64,000 bases of DNA from Neurospora tetraspora. Lineage: Eukaryota > Ascomycota > Sordariomycetes > Sordariales > Sordariaceae. Under the pieces are notes generated by a model, which had not been told where the DNA came from, made no database searches, and was given only the letters and a program-made list of their open reading frames with translations. Where the stretch lies: positions 1,488,001-1,552,000 of the forward strand of contig NW_026944385.1 in assembly GCF_033439725.1 (NCBI RefSeq), in the 5' to 3' direction. The first letter of the stretch is position 1; every line of letters starts with the position of its first letter. Below, piece by piece: positions 13,690 to 25,867 of the stretch. Position numbers and translations under genes: made by a program.

Positions 13690-13957
13690 TATAATAGGTC
13701 TATAGGAGTATTATATAGCGAATAGTCGTATAAAGTTAAAATACTATATTTAATAAAAAGGAAAAGGACTGCTCTAGAAGTGAGTAGTCGAAAGAAGGTT
13801 TTATACAACTAGAACTAAGACCGTACGGGCTAGGCAAATAAATAGGTCTAGTGAACCAGAGGGCTCGCATTAGCTTTAGCGCTATATAACAACCCCTAAC
13901 TCAGCTTAGCACGCTTAGCAACAGCCAAGCATATCAACCGGGCGCTAGCCCCATAAC
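13690..13957 (-). repeat. 5' LTR of LTR element copy 2
   Basis: 268 bp, exactly as long as its partner. It begins TATAATAGGTC where the partner has TGTAACGGGTC, differences of the RIP type. Confidence 0.7.
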
Positions 13958-16309
13958 GCTAAGTTATCAAATAGGAGGGGGAAGTTAGTAGGTAAGGGGC
14001 GCGTAAATATTAGTACGGATAATAATTAGCCGCTCTATTTATGTACCGAGGCTTTTTATAACCTTTTTATTAAATATAATAGTCTTTTTAATAGGCTTAG
14101 TAATTTTAGTAGTAAACTTTTTAATTACGATAGGTGCGTCTTTAAAAGAGTTACAGGAGGAATTTAAATTAATAACCTTTTTCTTACTTTTATGCTTTTT
14201 AGTAATTATTTCCTCCTTATTATTATTAGAATTAGAAGATTCGTTAGTATCGATATTATTAAATTATTTAATAATAAATTTAATTAATTCTTACAAGAAA
14301 TTATTCTAAACTATTTTATATAAGGATTCTTTAAATCTATATATAAAGGTAGTAATTATATAGTAAGTATTAAGGTATAACTTTTTATAGAAATTCTTAA
14401 CAACGAACCGATTAATATTCTTATAATTAACGGAAAAATAATAAGCGAATAGGGCGGAGTAGCTAATAATAGCGTTTATAATCTTTATTTTTTAATAAAG
14501 GATATATTTATTATAGAATTTCTTTAGGGTAGTAGAGGTATTATCGGTCTACTCTGGGTCTTTAGCTCTATAAACGATTTTAAAAGCTTTGGAAAATTCT
14601 TTCTAAATATAGATTTTTTCGTCTTTAAAGTAGCGGAAAAATCTTTTATTAATATCCTTAAGCTCTTTCTTATACTATTAGAGTTAGGTATTAATTTTGA
14701 TTTCTTTATGGACGAAATTATAGAAGCTGATTTTATTTTCGAAGAGTTCTAAATATTTAGAAACCTTTTTATTATCGAATTTCTTCTTTGGAGTAATATT
14801 GCGAGCGAAAGTAACGTTATTAACAAAGAGGGTTATAATAGCGTTAATAGATATTTTAACGGTAGGAATAAATGTATTTTAAGTATTAGTAGTGGTATTA
14901 AATATATTTTTTAGGAAAATATTATTAGAAGTAAGAAAGTAATATAAATGGGGAGTAGTAGTAAGGTTTATAGGTAGTAAATATATAGAATACATATTAG
15001 TATTGAAATAAATAATTAGGGGGGAGCTAATTTAATATCTTTTATTAAAATAATTTTATTTATATTAATACCTCTATAGTATCGGTATTTAATTTTTATA
15101 AATTTCGGTCAAAAATCTATTCTTTTATAACGTTTGGTATATTATCGTTAGTTATTATTTAGGGTAGCGAAATCCCCTATTTAATTTGTTAAAGATTACC
15201 TCCTAATTAATATAATTTGTTTTGGTTAGGAATATTTCTAATATTATAATAATTAAAGGTAAGATTCGGAATATTATAATAATTATACCGAGTAGGGGTC
15301 CGATTAATCGGGGGGGGAATTCGGCGTAGAGGATATAAATATTTATTTATTAAAGGGTTTTAATAAATAAAGACCGGATTTATTCCTCGCTTTCGTTTCG
15401 GCTTTTATACTTTTTTTTCGTTAATTCGTTATTTCGGTCTCTTATTAATATCTTTCTGATTTAACTTCTTCTTAATTTCGTTTTATAATTCAAGTTATTA
15501 CTAATTTAATTATAAGGGAGGAAGGGGCTAGGGTACTTATCGATTAATATCAGCAAATTACAAATTGGTTGAAGAGGTAGAGATCCATATATATCCGGAA
15601 TTAAAGTTTCTATTAAATTGAATGAAAGACTCTTTTACCGAAGGAATTAATTGATTATTCGCTATTCGGCTTCCAGCGTTTAAATTAATATCCCGAAGGC
15701 TATAGGGATAATTTCCGCGTTTATAAGAAGTTCCGGCCGGAGACTTCTCGTATTCGTATTAGCCAGTTTAGTTAGGAGTTTTAAATTTATTTCGTCCTTA
15801 TTACTATTTGAAGTAGTATAAAAATACATTACTATAGATAAGGATAGCCTACCTAAAACCTTAGAATAAGGTATTAATTTGAAGGTTAGGAATAGTTTTG
15901 TAAGCATATTAGAATAAAGTTTTTAAATTGTAGTTATTAATTAATGAATGAGGGAGGGGGAAGTAGAATTTTACCTTTAAATTAGTTGCCTTAGAATTAG
16001 GAGTAAATTTTGAGGTCAGGTTCTTAGGGAAGGGATTACGAGTAAATATAACGGTTAAATCTTTTTAGGAATAAAACTCAAATATATTCTACTAATTAAA
16101 ATAATATTTAGTTTAAATTGCCTACCCTCTTCCTTCTTGTTTTAAGGAAGAGTGCTACCCTTTTTATTCTCAGAGATTTCTATTATAATTATTTACTTTC
16201 GGAGTTTGGGTGAGACAGTCCGATAGATCTGCTCCTCCCTATCTGAATCACTCTGCTTTTAATAACCCCCTTGGTCTATACTAAAAAAAACAGAAAAAAT
16301 TCCCCAAAT
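13958..16309. other. Decayed repeat DNA, unassigned
   Basis: RIP-type sequence. On the minus strand around 14200-14760 a long degenerate reading frame can be followed, with Lys- and Phe-rich text and few stops, so a transposon protein once lay here. I do not recognise it. Confidence 0.4.
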
Positions 16310-17558
16310 CATTATTATTTTATTTATATATTAACTACGGCCGCCAATTTCGTATTAGGGAGGGGGGTTTGCCTACCAGGCACTCGAATCGATTACCTTA
16401 TTACCCTACTCGAACCGACTATTTTATTCGAACTGACTATTTTATTCGAACTGACTATTTTATTACCTTATTTAAACCGATTATTTTACTCGAATTAATT
16501 ATTTGATTACTCTATTTATATATTAACCACGGCTACTAATTTCGTATAGGGAAGGGGGACTTACCTACCCGTTATTCGAATCGATTACTTTATTACCCTC
16601 TTCGAACTGACTACTTTATTCGAATTAATTACTTTATTATCCTTATTAAATTAATTATTATATTATTTTATTTATATATTAATAGCGGTTACTAACTTTA
16701 TATGGGGGAGGGTAGTTTACCTACCCGGTACTCGAATCGACTACTTTATCACTTTATTTATATATTAACTACGGCCGCCAGTTTCGTACGGGGGATGATA
16801 GTATACTTACCTAGCATTTAAATTGATTACTTTATTATTTTATCTATATATTAACTACGGCCGCTAATTTTGTACGGGTAAAGGTAGTTTGCCTACTTTA
16901 GATTAGTTTGCTTACCCGGTATTCGAATCGATTACCCTACCCCTATAGCCGTCGAAATCTAGCTAAATTAATATAAAAGTACAACGGGGGAGTTGAATTT
17001 GGTGGCCGTAATTTAATTTTTAAAATTTCTTATATAAATAAATTTCATACAAATTTAAAAATTGCGATTTAAATAGTCGGGCTATACCTTCCCTAGATTA
17101 GCGGTCGTAAAGTATATAAAAAGGGAGGGTAAGAGCGACCGGTTAAAGTGGGAACGACTAGTTAAAGTAGGTAAAAATAATTAAATATATATAAGGTTAC
17201 TTAAAGGAATCTTTTAGAAGGGAAAATACTATAAGACTATTTAAGAGGCCGTATAAAGGATTGTATAAAGGGATTGTTTAGAGGGGTTATTTAAAGAGTA
17301 AAATATTATAAGGCCGTTTGAAGGGACTATTTAAAGGGGTTATTTAGAAAGTAAAATATTATAAGGCCGTTTAAAGGGACCGTTTAAAAAGGTTATCTAA
17401 AAGGTGAAATACTATAAAGCCGCTTGAGGGGACCGTTACAAGGGTTATTTAAAGGGTAAAGTATTAGTAGGCCATTTAAGGGAACCGCTCAAAGGGGTTA
17501 TTTAGAAGGTAAAGTATTATAAGGCCGCTTAAGGAGACCGTTTCAAGGGGTTATTTAA

Positions 17559-18083
17559 AGAGAAACTCTATTTGCACGGCTATATTTCTCTATCTATACC
17601 ATATCCCACTTTTTTTCCTCACTTTTAACCCCAACCTTATAATTGCGTATTGACCCTACCTTAAATTCCAACGCATTCGTATTTCCAATAAGGCATTCGC
17701 GCTCCCGAATAACGTATTCGCATTCCCGACAAAATATTCGCATCACCATACAGAGCATTTATATATTATTTATATCGCAAATCAAACATAAACGCTATCG
17801 CATATTAATTTCTATCGTATATTAATTTTTTCGTTATTTCAATCGCTCTCGAGGAAGAAATGCCTTATCGGGCGTCGGGGTTGCAAATACATTGTTTAGG
17901 GCTGTGAATAGGCTGTTCGGGGTTGTAAATGCCCTATCGGGAATTTGAATGCCCTGTCGGCAAAGTAAATGCGCTGATTAAATAATAGAAAAGTAAGGAG
18001 CGGAATGCAACACTTTTAATTGGACGGATGGGGTAGAGTACGGTATAAATAGAGAAATATAGCCGTATAGATAGAGTTTCTCT
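17559..18083. mobile_element. Inverted-repeat MITE, copy B (6-bp TSD ATTTAA)
   Basis: 525 bp and homologous over its full length to the element at 8737-9262. The ends begin AGAGAAACTCTAT in inverted orientation, about 42 bp. ATTTAA flanks both sides (17553-17558 and 18084-18089). It sits inside the 3' array of composite repeat alpha, and taking it out rejoins the array register. The two copies differ mostly by RIP-type changes. Confidence 0.85.
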
Positions 18084-19159
18084 ATTTAAAAGGTAAAGTA
18101 TTATAAGGCCGTTTGAAGAGCTATTTAAGGGGTTATATAAGGGAACTATTTAGAAGGGAATTATTTAAAAGGGTACTTTTAAAGGGGAAAGTACTATAAG
18201 GCTGCTTAAAGGGCTGTATAAAGGGCTGTATAAGGAGATTATTTAAAAAAATGCTCTTAGAAAGTAAGCTGTTTAAAGGGGCGTTTAAAGGACTATTTAG
18301 AAAGGTTAAATATTATAAAGTTGTTATAAGAGAATTACTTAAATATTTTTAAATATTTTTCCGTAGGGCAAATTTTAGGATTTATATAATAATAGGTTTA
18401 AATTTATGATTGTTGGCTTCCGGTTCTAATTAATAATAATAAATAAAGGTTTATAACCTATTTTTAACCTTCCTAATAAATTTGAATCTTTATTCTACGC
18501 TTTTTTGTAAGGGGGGGGTTTAGGGCGTAGTTTTAATACTTTCCTATAAATTTCTTATTTATAAAAAGGTTATTAGGGCGTAGTTTCGATACCTTTCCGT
18601 AGTTCTATAGTTTTTCCATAGTTTTCGTTAGGTATAGAAATATATATAATTATATTAGGGATTAAAATATAAACTACTCTTAAATTAACATTCTTACTTT
18701 CGTACTAAGTATAAGAGGTACGTTTTTAAATCTTCCCTTTTATAAAAAAACTAATTTAAGCCGAGGATTTATAATTCTACCGCAAACCACCCTAATACTA
18801 TTCTTCGAATAGTATTTAAGAAAATCTTATAATAAGCTTTATTTTTAAAGTTAGTAATATTAATTAAATTTATCGATAGGCTACTACCTTAATACTAATT
18901 CGTAAATATATTTTAGAAAGGTACTACTCTATAAACAGTATTTAAGAAAATCCTTAATTAAAGGCCATTGGATAAGCTATATTTATACTATTAATATTAT
19001 TAATTAAATTCATTAACAAATTATATAAGTATTAGAGGAAGTAAGCAAAGCGGAACTAAATTACCTACCCTTAAATTATATATTCGGGCTGCTAAGAGGA
19101 TAAATCTAGCACTAATAGCTGTTAGAATCCTAGCATCGTTTATAATTAAATTATATAAT

Positions 19160-19290
19160 AAGGATATTTAAGGGTATTAATATTTAGTAAAAAGAAATAA
19201 AATTCTAAGACTTATTAAAAATTAATTATTATGAAAGTATTTATTAAGAATACTTTTATTAATAAAGAGCGAAGATTTAAGCTTCCTAAA
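19160..19290 (+). pseudogene. 18S rRNA-like fragment, copy 1 (RIP-mutated)
   Basis: The stretch AAAATTCTAAGACTTATT and the following AATTAATTATTATGAAAG match, allowing C-to-T and G-to-A changes, the conserved 18S rRNA region that contains GTGAAATTCTTGGATTTATT and the GCGAAAGCATTTGCCAAGG box. The match covers roughly 100 bp and I could not extend it to the rest of the 18S gene on either side. Identification is from memory of the conserved region. Confidence 0.55.
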
Positions 19291-19619
19291 ACGTTTAAGT
19301 CATATTCTAGGAAAGGTAGGGAGAATAAATCGAATTTAAAAGTAATAAATCAATCTTTTAGCCTATCGATCGTCTAACGTAAAAAGGCAACTTATGAAGG
19401 GAACTTTAATTTTAATTTTTATAGTAATATAGCGAATAGTTCCCTACAATCTACTAGGGTAGTAACGCTATATATATTACGCACCCCCTTAACCCTATTC
19501 TAAATTCGCTTAATTAATATTTAAGAAAGACAATTCTAATACTAAGGAATACCCTATAAATATTAGCAGTTTAAACCGGCCTATCGAACGAATAATTAAA
19601 TTATTAATAATTTTGATCG

Positions 19620-19800
19620 TTTCGGACCCGGCCCGGCTAATAGGCTAAATTAGGGCTAGAATAACCAATTTAACTAAAGTATTTTAACTATTTCAAACCC
19701 GGCCCAACTAACGGGTTAGGTAGGGACTAGAATAGTTAATTTAACTTCGGAACCTTAATAGCTCTAAACCCGGCCCAGCTAACGGGCGGGGTAAGGATTA
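19620..19800 (+). repeat. Three tandem copies with AACCCGGCCC core
   Basis: Three imperfect copies of a segment of about 70 bp, each containing GACCCGGCCCGGCTAA or AAACCCGGCCCAACTAA followed by a weak TAGGGACTAGAAT-like text. Related single motifs occur in composite copy beta near 22985 and 23058. Confidence 0.6.
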
Positions 19801-20299
19801 AAATAATTTAGGATCCGAATATAATATAGAATTAAACCCTTACCCAATTCTATAAACCTACTTTATTACTTTAATTAATACTTATATTTTCTAAAATGAA
19901 TTTGACCCTTAATTAAATCTAAACTTACCTTATTACTTTAATTTATATTTATATCTTCTAAAAATAAATTTAACTTTTATATATGTTGTCCTTCTAAATT
20001 TTTGTTAAATCTTAACTCGTTAAAAGTTTTTACCAAAATTAAATAATAATTTTTTAAATAAAAGACGTATCTTAGCCTCTACATTCTACTCTATTTAAAA
20101 AATTCCGAACCGTATAAGAAGTTTTTTTCCCTACGCTATTAGGCTAATAATTTAAAGGTTACTATCTAATGCGTAAGGAGGAAGATTAAATTAATTTAAG
20201 GCTTAAAATTTTAATTAACCCTCTCTACGCTATTAGGCTAGTAGTTTAAAAATTGCTGTCTAAAGGCGTAAATAAATAAGAATTACTCTATTCTCTATT

Positions 20300-21119
20300 A
20301 CGGCGTAGCTAAACGGTACGAATACAAGGTAATGATTATACTATTTGGCTAACTTAAACTAAAGATAAAAAATTGAAGAAGGAAGAATTTTTAAAGGGGA
20401 AGGCTAAATAGGAAGGACTAGGTTTTATATCTTAAACTCTAGGAGGGAATCAGAACCAAGTTTAGAACTTATATTTAAATTACCCATAATAGAAGCCAGT
20501 TCTAAAAGCCATTTATAAAGGGGATTTATAAAAGAATTTATAAAAGAATCTATAATAATTAATACTAGCCGTTATATACTCCCTAACGAATAAGGATTTT
20601 TTTAAATTAACTGCCTTACTTACTTATATATAAAAGTTTGATTATTTATTAATATTTTTCAGTTTTTTTTATATATAAGTTCTTTATATTTAATATTATT
20701 TATTTACTTTATAAATTAATTATTTTCTAGAATTTAGAACAGGTATTATAGGGATCTACGAGGAATACTAAATATGGGGCGCTATAGGATAAAGCTAATA
20801 TATCTATTATATTCTAAATAATAATAATAAAAAGAGAAAATCTAGAAACCTAGGGCCCAGCCTAACTTAAATACTAAACTAGCAACAAAGGTTCTAAAAA
20901 CCTTTATCCCAAACCTAGCATTCACCGGACTTCTACGAACTAATTAAATTATTATATAAGATCTTGAAAACTTTTAGTTTCCTATATGAACGGGCTAGCC
21001 GCTTCTTATATATATTACTTTTATTAGAAAAGGAATATTTATTTATTATATATATATTTAAATTTAATTCGTTAAATTATATATTAAATACTTTAAATAA
21101 GAAGCGGAAATCCATTAAT
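20300..21119. other. Decayed spacer between composite repeats
   Basis: RIP-type AT-rich DNA between the two composite units. No gene or named element seen. Confidence 0.4.
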
Positions 21120-23400
21120 TCTATATTTATTTAAATTTAACCGCTTAATTTATATTTAAACTATTTACCACCTTAATTAAAAAAACCAATTTATTTACTT
21201 TATATTTACTTGAATCTAACCAGCCAACTTATATACTGACCGCCCTAATTAGGAGGGTAATTTACTTATTCTATATTTACTTAGCCGGTTAATTTATATA
21301 TTAATTGCCTTAGTTGGCAAAGTAGTTTGCCTACCCTATATTTACCTAACTGGCTAATTTATATATTAACTACCTATTATCCTAAATAAGAGAAGTAGTT
21401 TATTTACCCTATAGAAAGTGCTACGTACGGGTTGGGTTTATTAATTGTAAATCGATTTTTAAAATTCATTACACTAAGGAATGGTGTAAAAATTGGAAAA
21501 TTATAATTTAAATTATCAGATTGTACCTTCCCTAAATTAGCGGTTATAAAGTATACGAAAGGAAGCGGTAAGAGCGATTAATTAAGGTAGAAGTAGCTGG
21601 CTAAAATAAGAGCGACTAATTAAAGTAAGTAAAAATATTTAACTATATATAAAGTCGCTTAAAAGGGTCCTTTAAAAGGGTACGCCCTATAAACCCGTTT
21701 AAAGGGGCCGCTTAGGGGATTATTTAGAAGAGTTACTCAAAAGGGTACGTACTATAAGTCTGGCTAAAAGGGACTACCTAAGGGGTCGCCGACGGGTTTA
21801 ATTATTTAAATAAATTAAAGTCTTTACGGGAAAATTACTTGGGTATTTTTAGGCATTCTTTCATAGGGTTAGGAATAAATTTAAATCATAATGAAATTAA
21901 TTTATATTACATAGCTTCCGTACGGTTTTCATATAAAACTTCTAATTTATATTGATAGGTTTATATACTAATAAATTTAATTTCCTCCCTTAACTTCTTT
22001 TTCTAATACGAAACTATTAGGGTTTTACCTTAATACCTCTAAACGGGATATTATCTTCGGTTCTAAATCTTAGGTATAATAATACATAAATCATTAAAAA
22101 CCTTTAATTAATACCTTTATAAATACTAAGCGTAAGGGGAAAATATTGGATTCGATAAGAAAATTAATTTAGACCGTAAATAAATAATAATATAAGAGTA
22201 CCGCGATTTCCTCTTCCGCTTTCGGGCGGTAAGAACGTTCCTATTAAATAATTTACTAATCTAAGAACGGTAAGTTTAATTTATACAATAGTATTTTAAC
22301 TTAATTTATCGGCTAATTTAAGTAGGAAATTCTAGGGACGGATTTTAAGGTTAGATTAGTTAGGGACGGATTATTTGACCTTATTCTTAATTATAATATA
22401 GGGATATTCGGGGGTATAAATATTTAATAAATAGAAGTGAAATTCTAAGATTTATTAGAAATTAATTATTGTGAAAGTATTTACCAAGGATATTTATCTT
22501 AATTAAAAGCGGGAATAATTGTAGTTAGATTATATTGCGGGAAATATTGAACTTAGTAAATAAAATAAGCGTCCGGCCTATCGATTTAGAGCGGGGAAAG
22601 TATTGGATTTAGTAAATAAAATAAACCTCCGGCCTATTAATTTGGAACGTAGTAAATAATTATATTAATCCAACAGGGAAAGTAAATAGTAATCTACAAA
22701 GGAAACCTTAATTTCAATTTATTTAATAATATAATGCGTAATTACCCTATAATTTACCGGGGAATTAACGTTATATATATATTCCCCTTTAGCCCTAGTT
22801 AAGCTCTATTTAATTAATAATTTAAGAAGAATTATTTAATATTAAGAAATACACTATAAGTATTAGCGGTTAGCCTATTAATTTAGAATGTAATTAATAG
22901 TTATATTAATTTAACGAAGGGAACGTAGGGACGGAAAAAAGACCGTTATTAAATAAAATAAATAAATATTTTAAGGATTTCAATCCCGGTTTAATTAACG
23001 AATAAAGTGAAGAATATAATACTTAATTTAATTAAGGACCGGCTATCCCAGACCCGGGTTTATCGAGAGGTAGGGTAAGAACTGGGAAAATTAAGGATCC
23101 TACTAAATAAGCTTCTAAATAACGCAATTTATTTTATTATTTTAATTAATATTTATATCTCTAGAATTAACTTTTAACCCTTATTTTAATCGATACCGTA
23201 CTATTAGGTTTTTCCTCGTAGAATTCTTTTCCAAAAAATAGTAATTTCTTAACGGAAAGCGCATCCTAATCCCTATATTATACTTTAAAAAATTCCGAAC
23301 CCCGGAGAGCGTAGGAAGGTAATTCCCTCATATTATTAGGCTAGCGGCTTACGAATTACTACCTAAAAGCATAAGGAGGAAAGCCTACTAGTACGCTATT
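21120..23400 (+). repeat. Composite repeat unit, copy beta
   Basis: Repeats the order of copy alpha: 5' array units (21120-21415), core with TACCTTCCCTAAATTAGCGG (21525-21560), a shorter 3' array (21650-21790), the 18S-like stretch (22390-22500) and the TATTAGGCTAGCGGCTTA segment (23325 onward). It lacks the MITE and has fewer array units, which makes it shorter than alpha. Same orientation as alpha. Confidence 0.6.
22385..22505 (+). pseudogene. 18S rRNA-like fragment, copy 2 (RIP-mutated)
   Basis: The better preserved of the two. It runs from AGGGATATTCGGGGGTATAA through GTGAAATTCTAAGATTTATT to GTATTTACCAAGGATATTT, matching the fungal 18S region GGGATAGTCGGGGGCAT...GTGAAATTCTTGG...GCATTTGCCAAGGATG. 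Most differences are C-to-T or G-to-A. Flanking DNA does not continue as 18S in an obvious way. Confidence 0.6.
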
Positions 23401-24516
23401 AAATTAGCGCCTTTAATTTACTGGTAAAATAAAATCAAATTATTTTATTATTACCTTTTAATTAGATTTAATTCTCATTACTATATTGTTTACCTTTTTC
23501 TTTTTTATTCCTATTATTCTTATTATTATTCTTCTTATCGTTAAATAATTAATTAGTAGCGCCCTTTTAGAAGCTAGAATATAAAATTCAACTCTTTTTA
23601 TTAAGCCTTCTTTTTAATCTATTATTTATTATATTATTTACTTTAGTCCTAACTATTTTATATCCTTAGTTTTATTCCTTATTCCAATCAATTAGTGTTG
23701 GCTATTCCTCAATTATTATATCCTCCGAAGTAATAAACATAGTCCTTAATTTCTTCCGTATTAATTCGGAAGTTTATTCTTCTTCTTATTGTTGTTATTC
23801 TTCTTGTTATTATTATTCTTCTTATTATTATTCTTCTTATTATTATTCTTCTTATTATTATTCTTCTTATTATTATTCTTCTTATTATTCTTCTTACTCT
23901 ATACCACTAAAAATTACTAGATAATATAGTCCTTGCCCTCTTCTCTACCCAATTTATAATAAAAATAGAAAATTATCCTCTACTATCTTCTTTATTTTTA
24001 TAATCTCCATCCTTCCACTTCTTAGGGTTATAAATTAGGCCAAGCCGACAATAGTCTAAAATAACTACTATAGGACTAATATTATCGTCGTCGGATTCTT
24101 CGCTAGCATTTCCTTTTATATTAAGAAAAAAACTCACTTCTCTACTACCTTCCCTATTATTCCCATCCTTACTACTACTAATAAAAAGATATTACCTCTA
24201 TTATTATCTTTACTACCTTTGCTATCTCTACCGTTTTTATTAACCTTGTAATAATTAATAAAGTTATCAAACGGTTTTATTAAAGACTTTGGGACCTATA
24301 TCCGTTTTTCCGTATCTTCGAAGAATAAAAGCTACTTACCCTCTTTAAACTTTTTTCAAAGCTTTAAGGGTAAAAAACCGTTCGGAATACCCTTAACTTC
24401 GAAATATTATTCGAAAATTAACTAAACTATTCTACCGTATTTTCCTATTACTGTATTCTTTTTTATCTTCTTATAAACTTTGTAATCTTCTTTTAAAGGT
24501 TTTAATATTAATTATT
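23400..24516. other. Decayed DNA with a TTATTATTATTCTTC minisatellite
   Basis: No gene seen. At about 23775-23895 a 15-bp unit (ATTATTATTCTTCTT) repeats several times nearly perfectly, so that array is young or maintained by slippage. The rest is RIP-type sequence. Confidence 0.6.
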
Positions 24517-24602
24517 GGGGGGATAGCTTAATTGGGAAGATCTGAGCTTAGTTCACCTTCGGTTTCATCCGAAAGGTCGTAGGTTCGAATCCCCCTCCCC
24601 TC
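24517..24602 (+). tRNA. tRNA-like gene, type uncertain
   Basis: 86 bp. The first seven bases GGGGGGA pair with TCCCCTC at 24596-24602 (one G-U pair). An A box fits TAGCTTAATTGG (24524-24535) and the B box GGTTCGAATCC is perfect (24582-24592). A T5 terminator follows at 24615-24619. A TTCGG...CCGAA stem-loop (24558-24573) precedes AGGTC as an anticodon arm would, with TTTCAT in a six-base loop, so CAT or TTC could be the anticodon. The stretch before this arm is about 15 bases too long and the T stem is poor. It may be a damaged tRNA, a tRNA pseudogene or an organelle-derived copy. Confidence 0.5.
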
Positions 24603-25867
24603 TCTTTCATCCGATTTTTCGGATCAAATTTCTTCCCAACTTTCCTCTCTAAATAAGCGTTAAAAATATAGAGGGCCCGCTCTGGTCCAAACCTTAGTAA
24701 TACGTATTGGGTACGTATAAAATTCATCCCTACTCGAAGAAACGGCCTCTTTCTCCGCTCTAACCAATAGGGTTTTAAAATTGGAACCCTACCTCCAAAA
24801 TCTATTCCGGAGCTACAATACTAACTCGGCATCAAATCCAAAACCTATACGACGATTATAATAATTAACTAATTATATTATCTCTTACTAATCCCATCCT
24901 ATATAAATATATATATATAAATAACCGATAGAGGTTAATCGGCGAAAAATTCTAACGAATAAAACCCCTCCCCTCTACCCTTATACTTTAAAAATAGGAT
25001 GAAGAACTACCCAACGAAGACTCGGCACTGAAGCGCTGGGTGGGGGGGGGTGGGGTTTTAGAATTAATTAATTAGAAGTAATAAAGTCTACTGGGATGGA
25101 ATATAACGATAAAAAAAGACGATAAATAACAAAGTAACCAAAATCTCCTCCGTGCGTAACGCGGTAAGGCGGCGCATTAGGCGCGGGGGCTAGGGTTAGG
25201 GGTGGAAATAGGGTAGCTAGGGGTTTTCATCCGTTATACGGTTTTTCCTCTAGATTAAGAAAGGAAGTAGTACCGTATACCTACTAGATAAAACTATAGT
25301 ATAGTTTAGCATAATAAAACAATATATAATATTAGTTCTTATATTTTTACTATAGTTCTATATTATTTTTTGTATTCCTTCTCTGTTTATTTTTCTTTAA
25401 ACTTATTGTTTACTTCCCGGATCCGTAGAATAAATACGTTATCGATTATATTACCAAATAACTTTAGTTTCCTTCTAAAAAATCTTCTTTAACTATATTA
25501 ATAAAACGGCTATTTTTATTTTTAATAAATCTATTTATAAAATTCTTATATAAAGAGCCTTTATAAAGATAGGCTTTTAAATTATTAAATTACTCTAATA
25601 AATCCTTAATAGACTAATTAAATTTTTAAAGGGTTTGATTAATTTTAGGAACGAGCTTCTTTAATAATTTTATAATTTCTATAGCTTTAATCTAACGTTC
25701 TAGGTTAAATTATATTTTATGCTACTGAAGAATATATATCTTCTATATCTCCCGTTAAAATTTATTTAGGATTATTTTGGGATTAATAGGCTAAAGCCCT
25801 ATATTTTCAAAGCTTTGTATAATATAGCCCTTAGAAAAAGCATTTCCGAATATCCTTTAAAGATATC
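24603..25867. other. Weakly mutated segment then decayed DNA
   Basis: 24.6-25.25 kb keeps more CpA/TpG and G/C runs (for example GGGTGGGGGGGGTGGGG near 25037) than its surroundings, as single-copy DNA that RIP ignores would. No ORF or RNA gene is seen. One TTAGGG occurs at about 25192, but there is no telomere array. From 25.26 kb on the sequence is RIP-type again. Confidence 0.4.

Larger units (their letters stand above)
12059..13957 (-). mobile_element. Short LTR retroelement, copy 2 (minus strand, RIP-decayed)
   Basis: Same family as 51-2056 but inverted. Direct repeats of 268 bp (12059-12326 and 13690-13957) enclose 1363 bp. Read on the minus strand, each LTR ends in a GTTACA-like box and shares the TATATAAAAC box and the following pyrimidine-rich segment with copy 1. 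The other half of the LTR differs, so the two copies belong to different subfamilies. A C/T-rich tract (12330-12346), the complement of a polypurine tract, adjoins the 3' LTR. The inside may be a gag remnant, but I could not name it. Confidence 0.75.
16310..20300 (+). repeat. Composite repeat unit, copy alpha
   Basis: Parts in order: a 5' array of about five units (starting near 16321, 16512, 16668, 16756 and 16841) that share TATATTAACTACGGCCGCC-like text; a core around 17080-17200 (CCTAGATTAGCGGTCGTAAA); a 3' array of 50-57-bp units (17200-17558, 18084-18340) with AAATATTATAAGGCCGTTT-like text, broken by a MITE; an 18S-like stretch (19160-19290); and a G/C-rich triplicated segment (19620-19800). 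The same order recurs from about 21120 and, in more decayed form, near 43.9-44.6 kb. It may be a satellite or a decayed intergenic spacer. Confidence 0.65.

Noticed and set aside
15680-15907. 75-codon minus-strand ORF
   Set aside because: Isolated in RIP-type sequence with stops on both sides; no domain recognised.
16310-18340. CRISPR-like reading of the tandem arrays
   Set aside because: Units are contiguous and degenerate without unique spacers of constant length, and the genome is eukaryotic.
25185-25200. TTAGGG telomere-like motif
   Set aside because: Single occurrence, no array.
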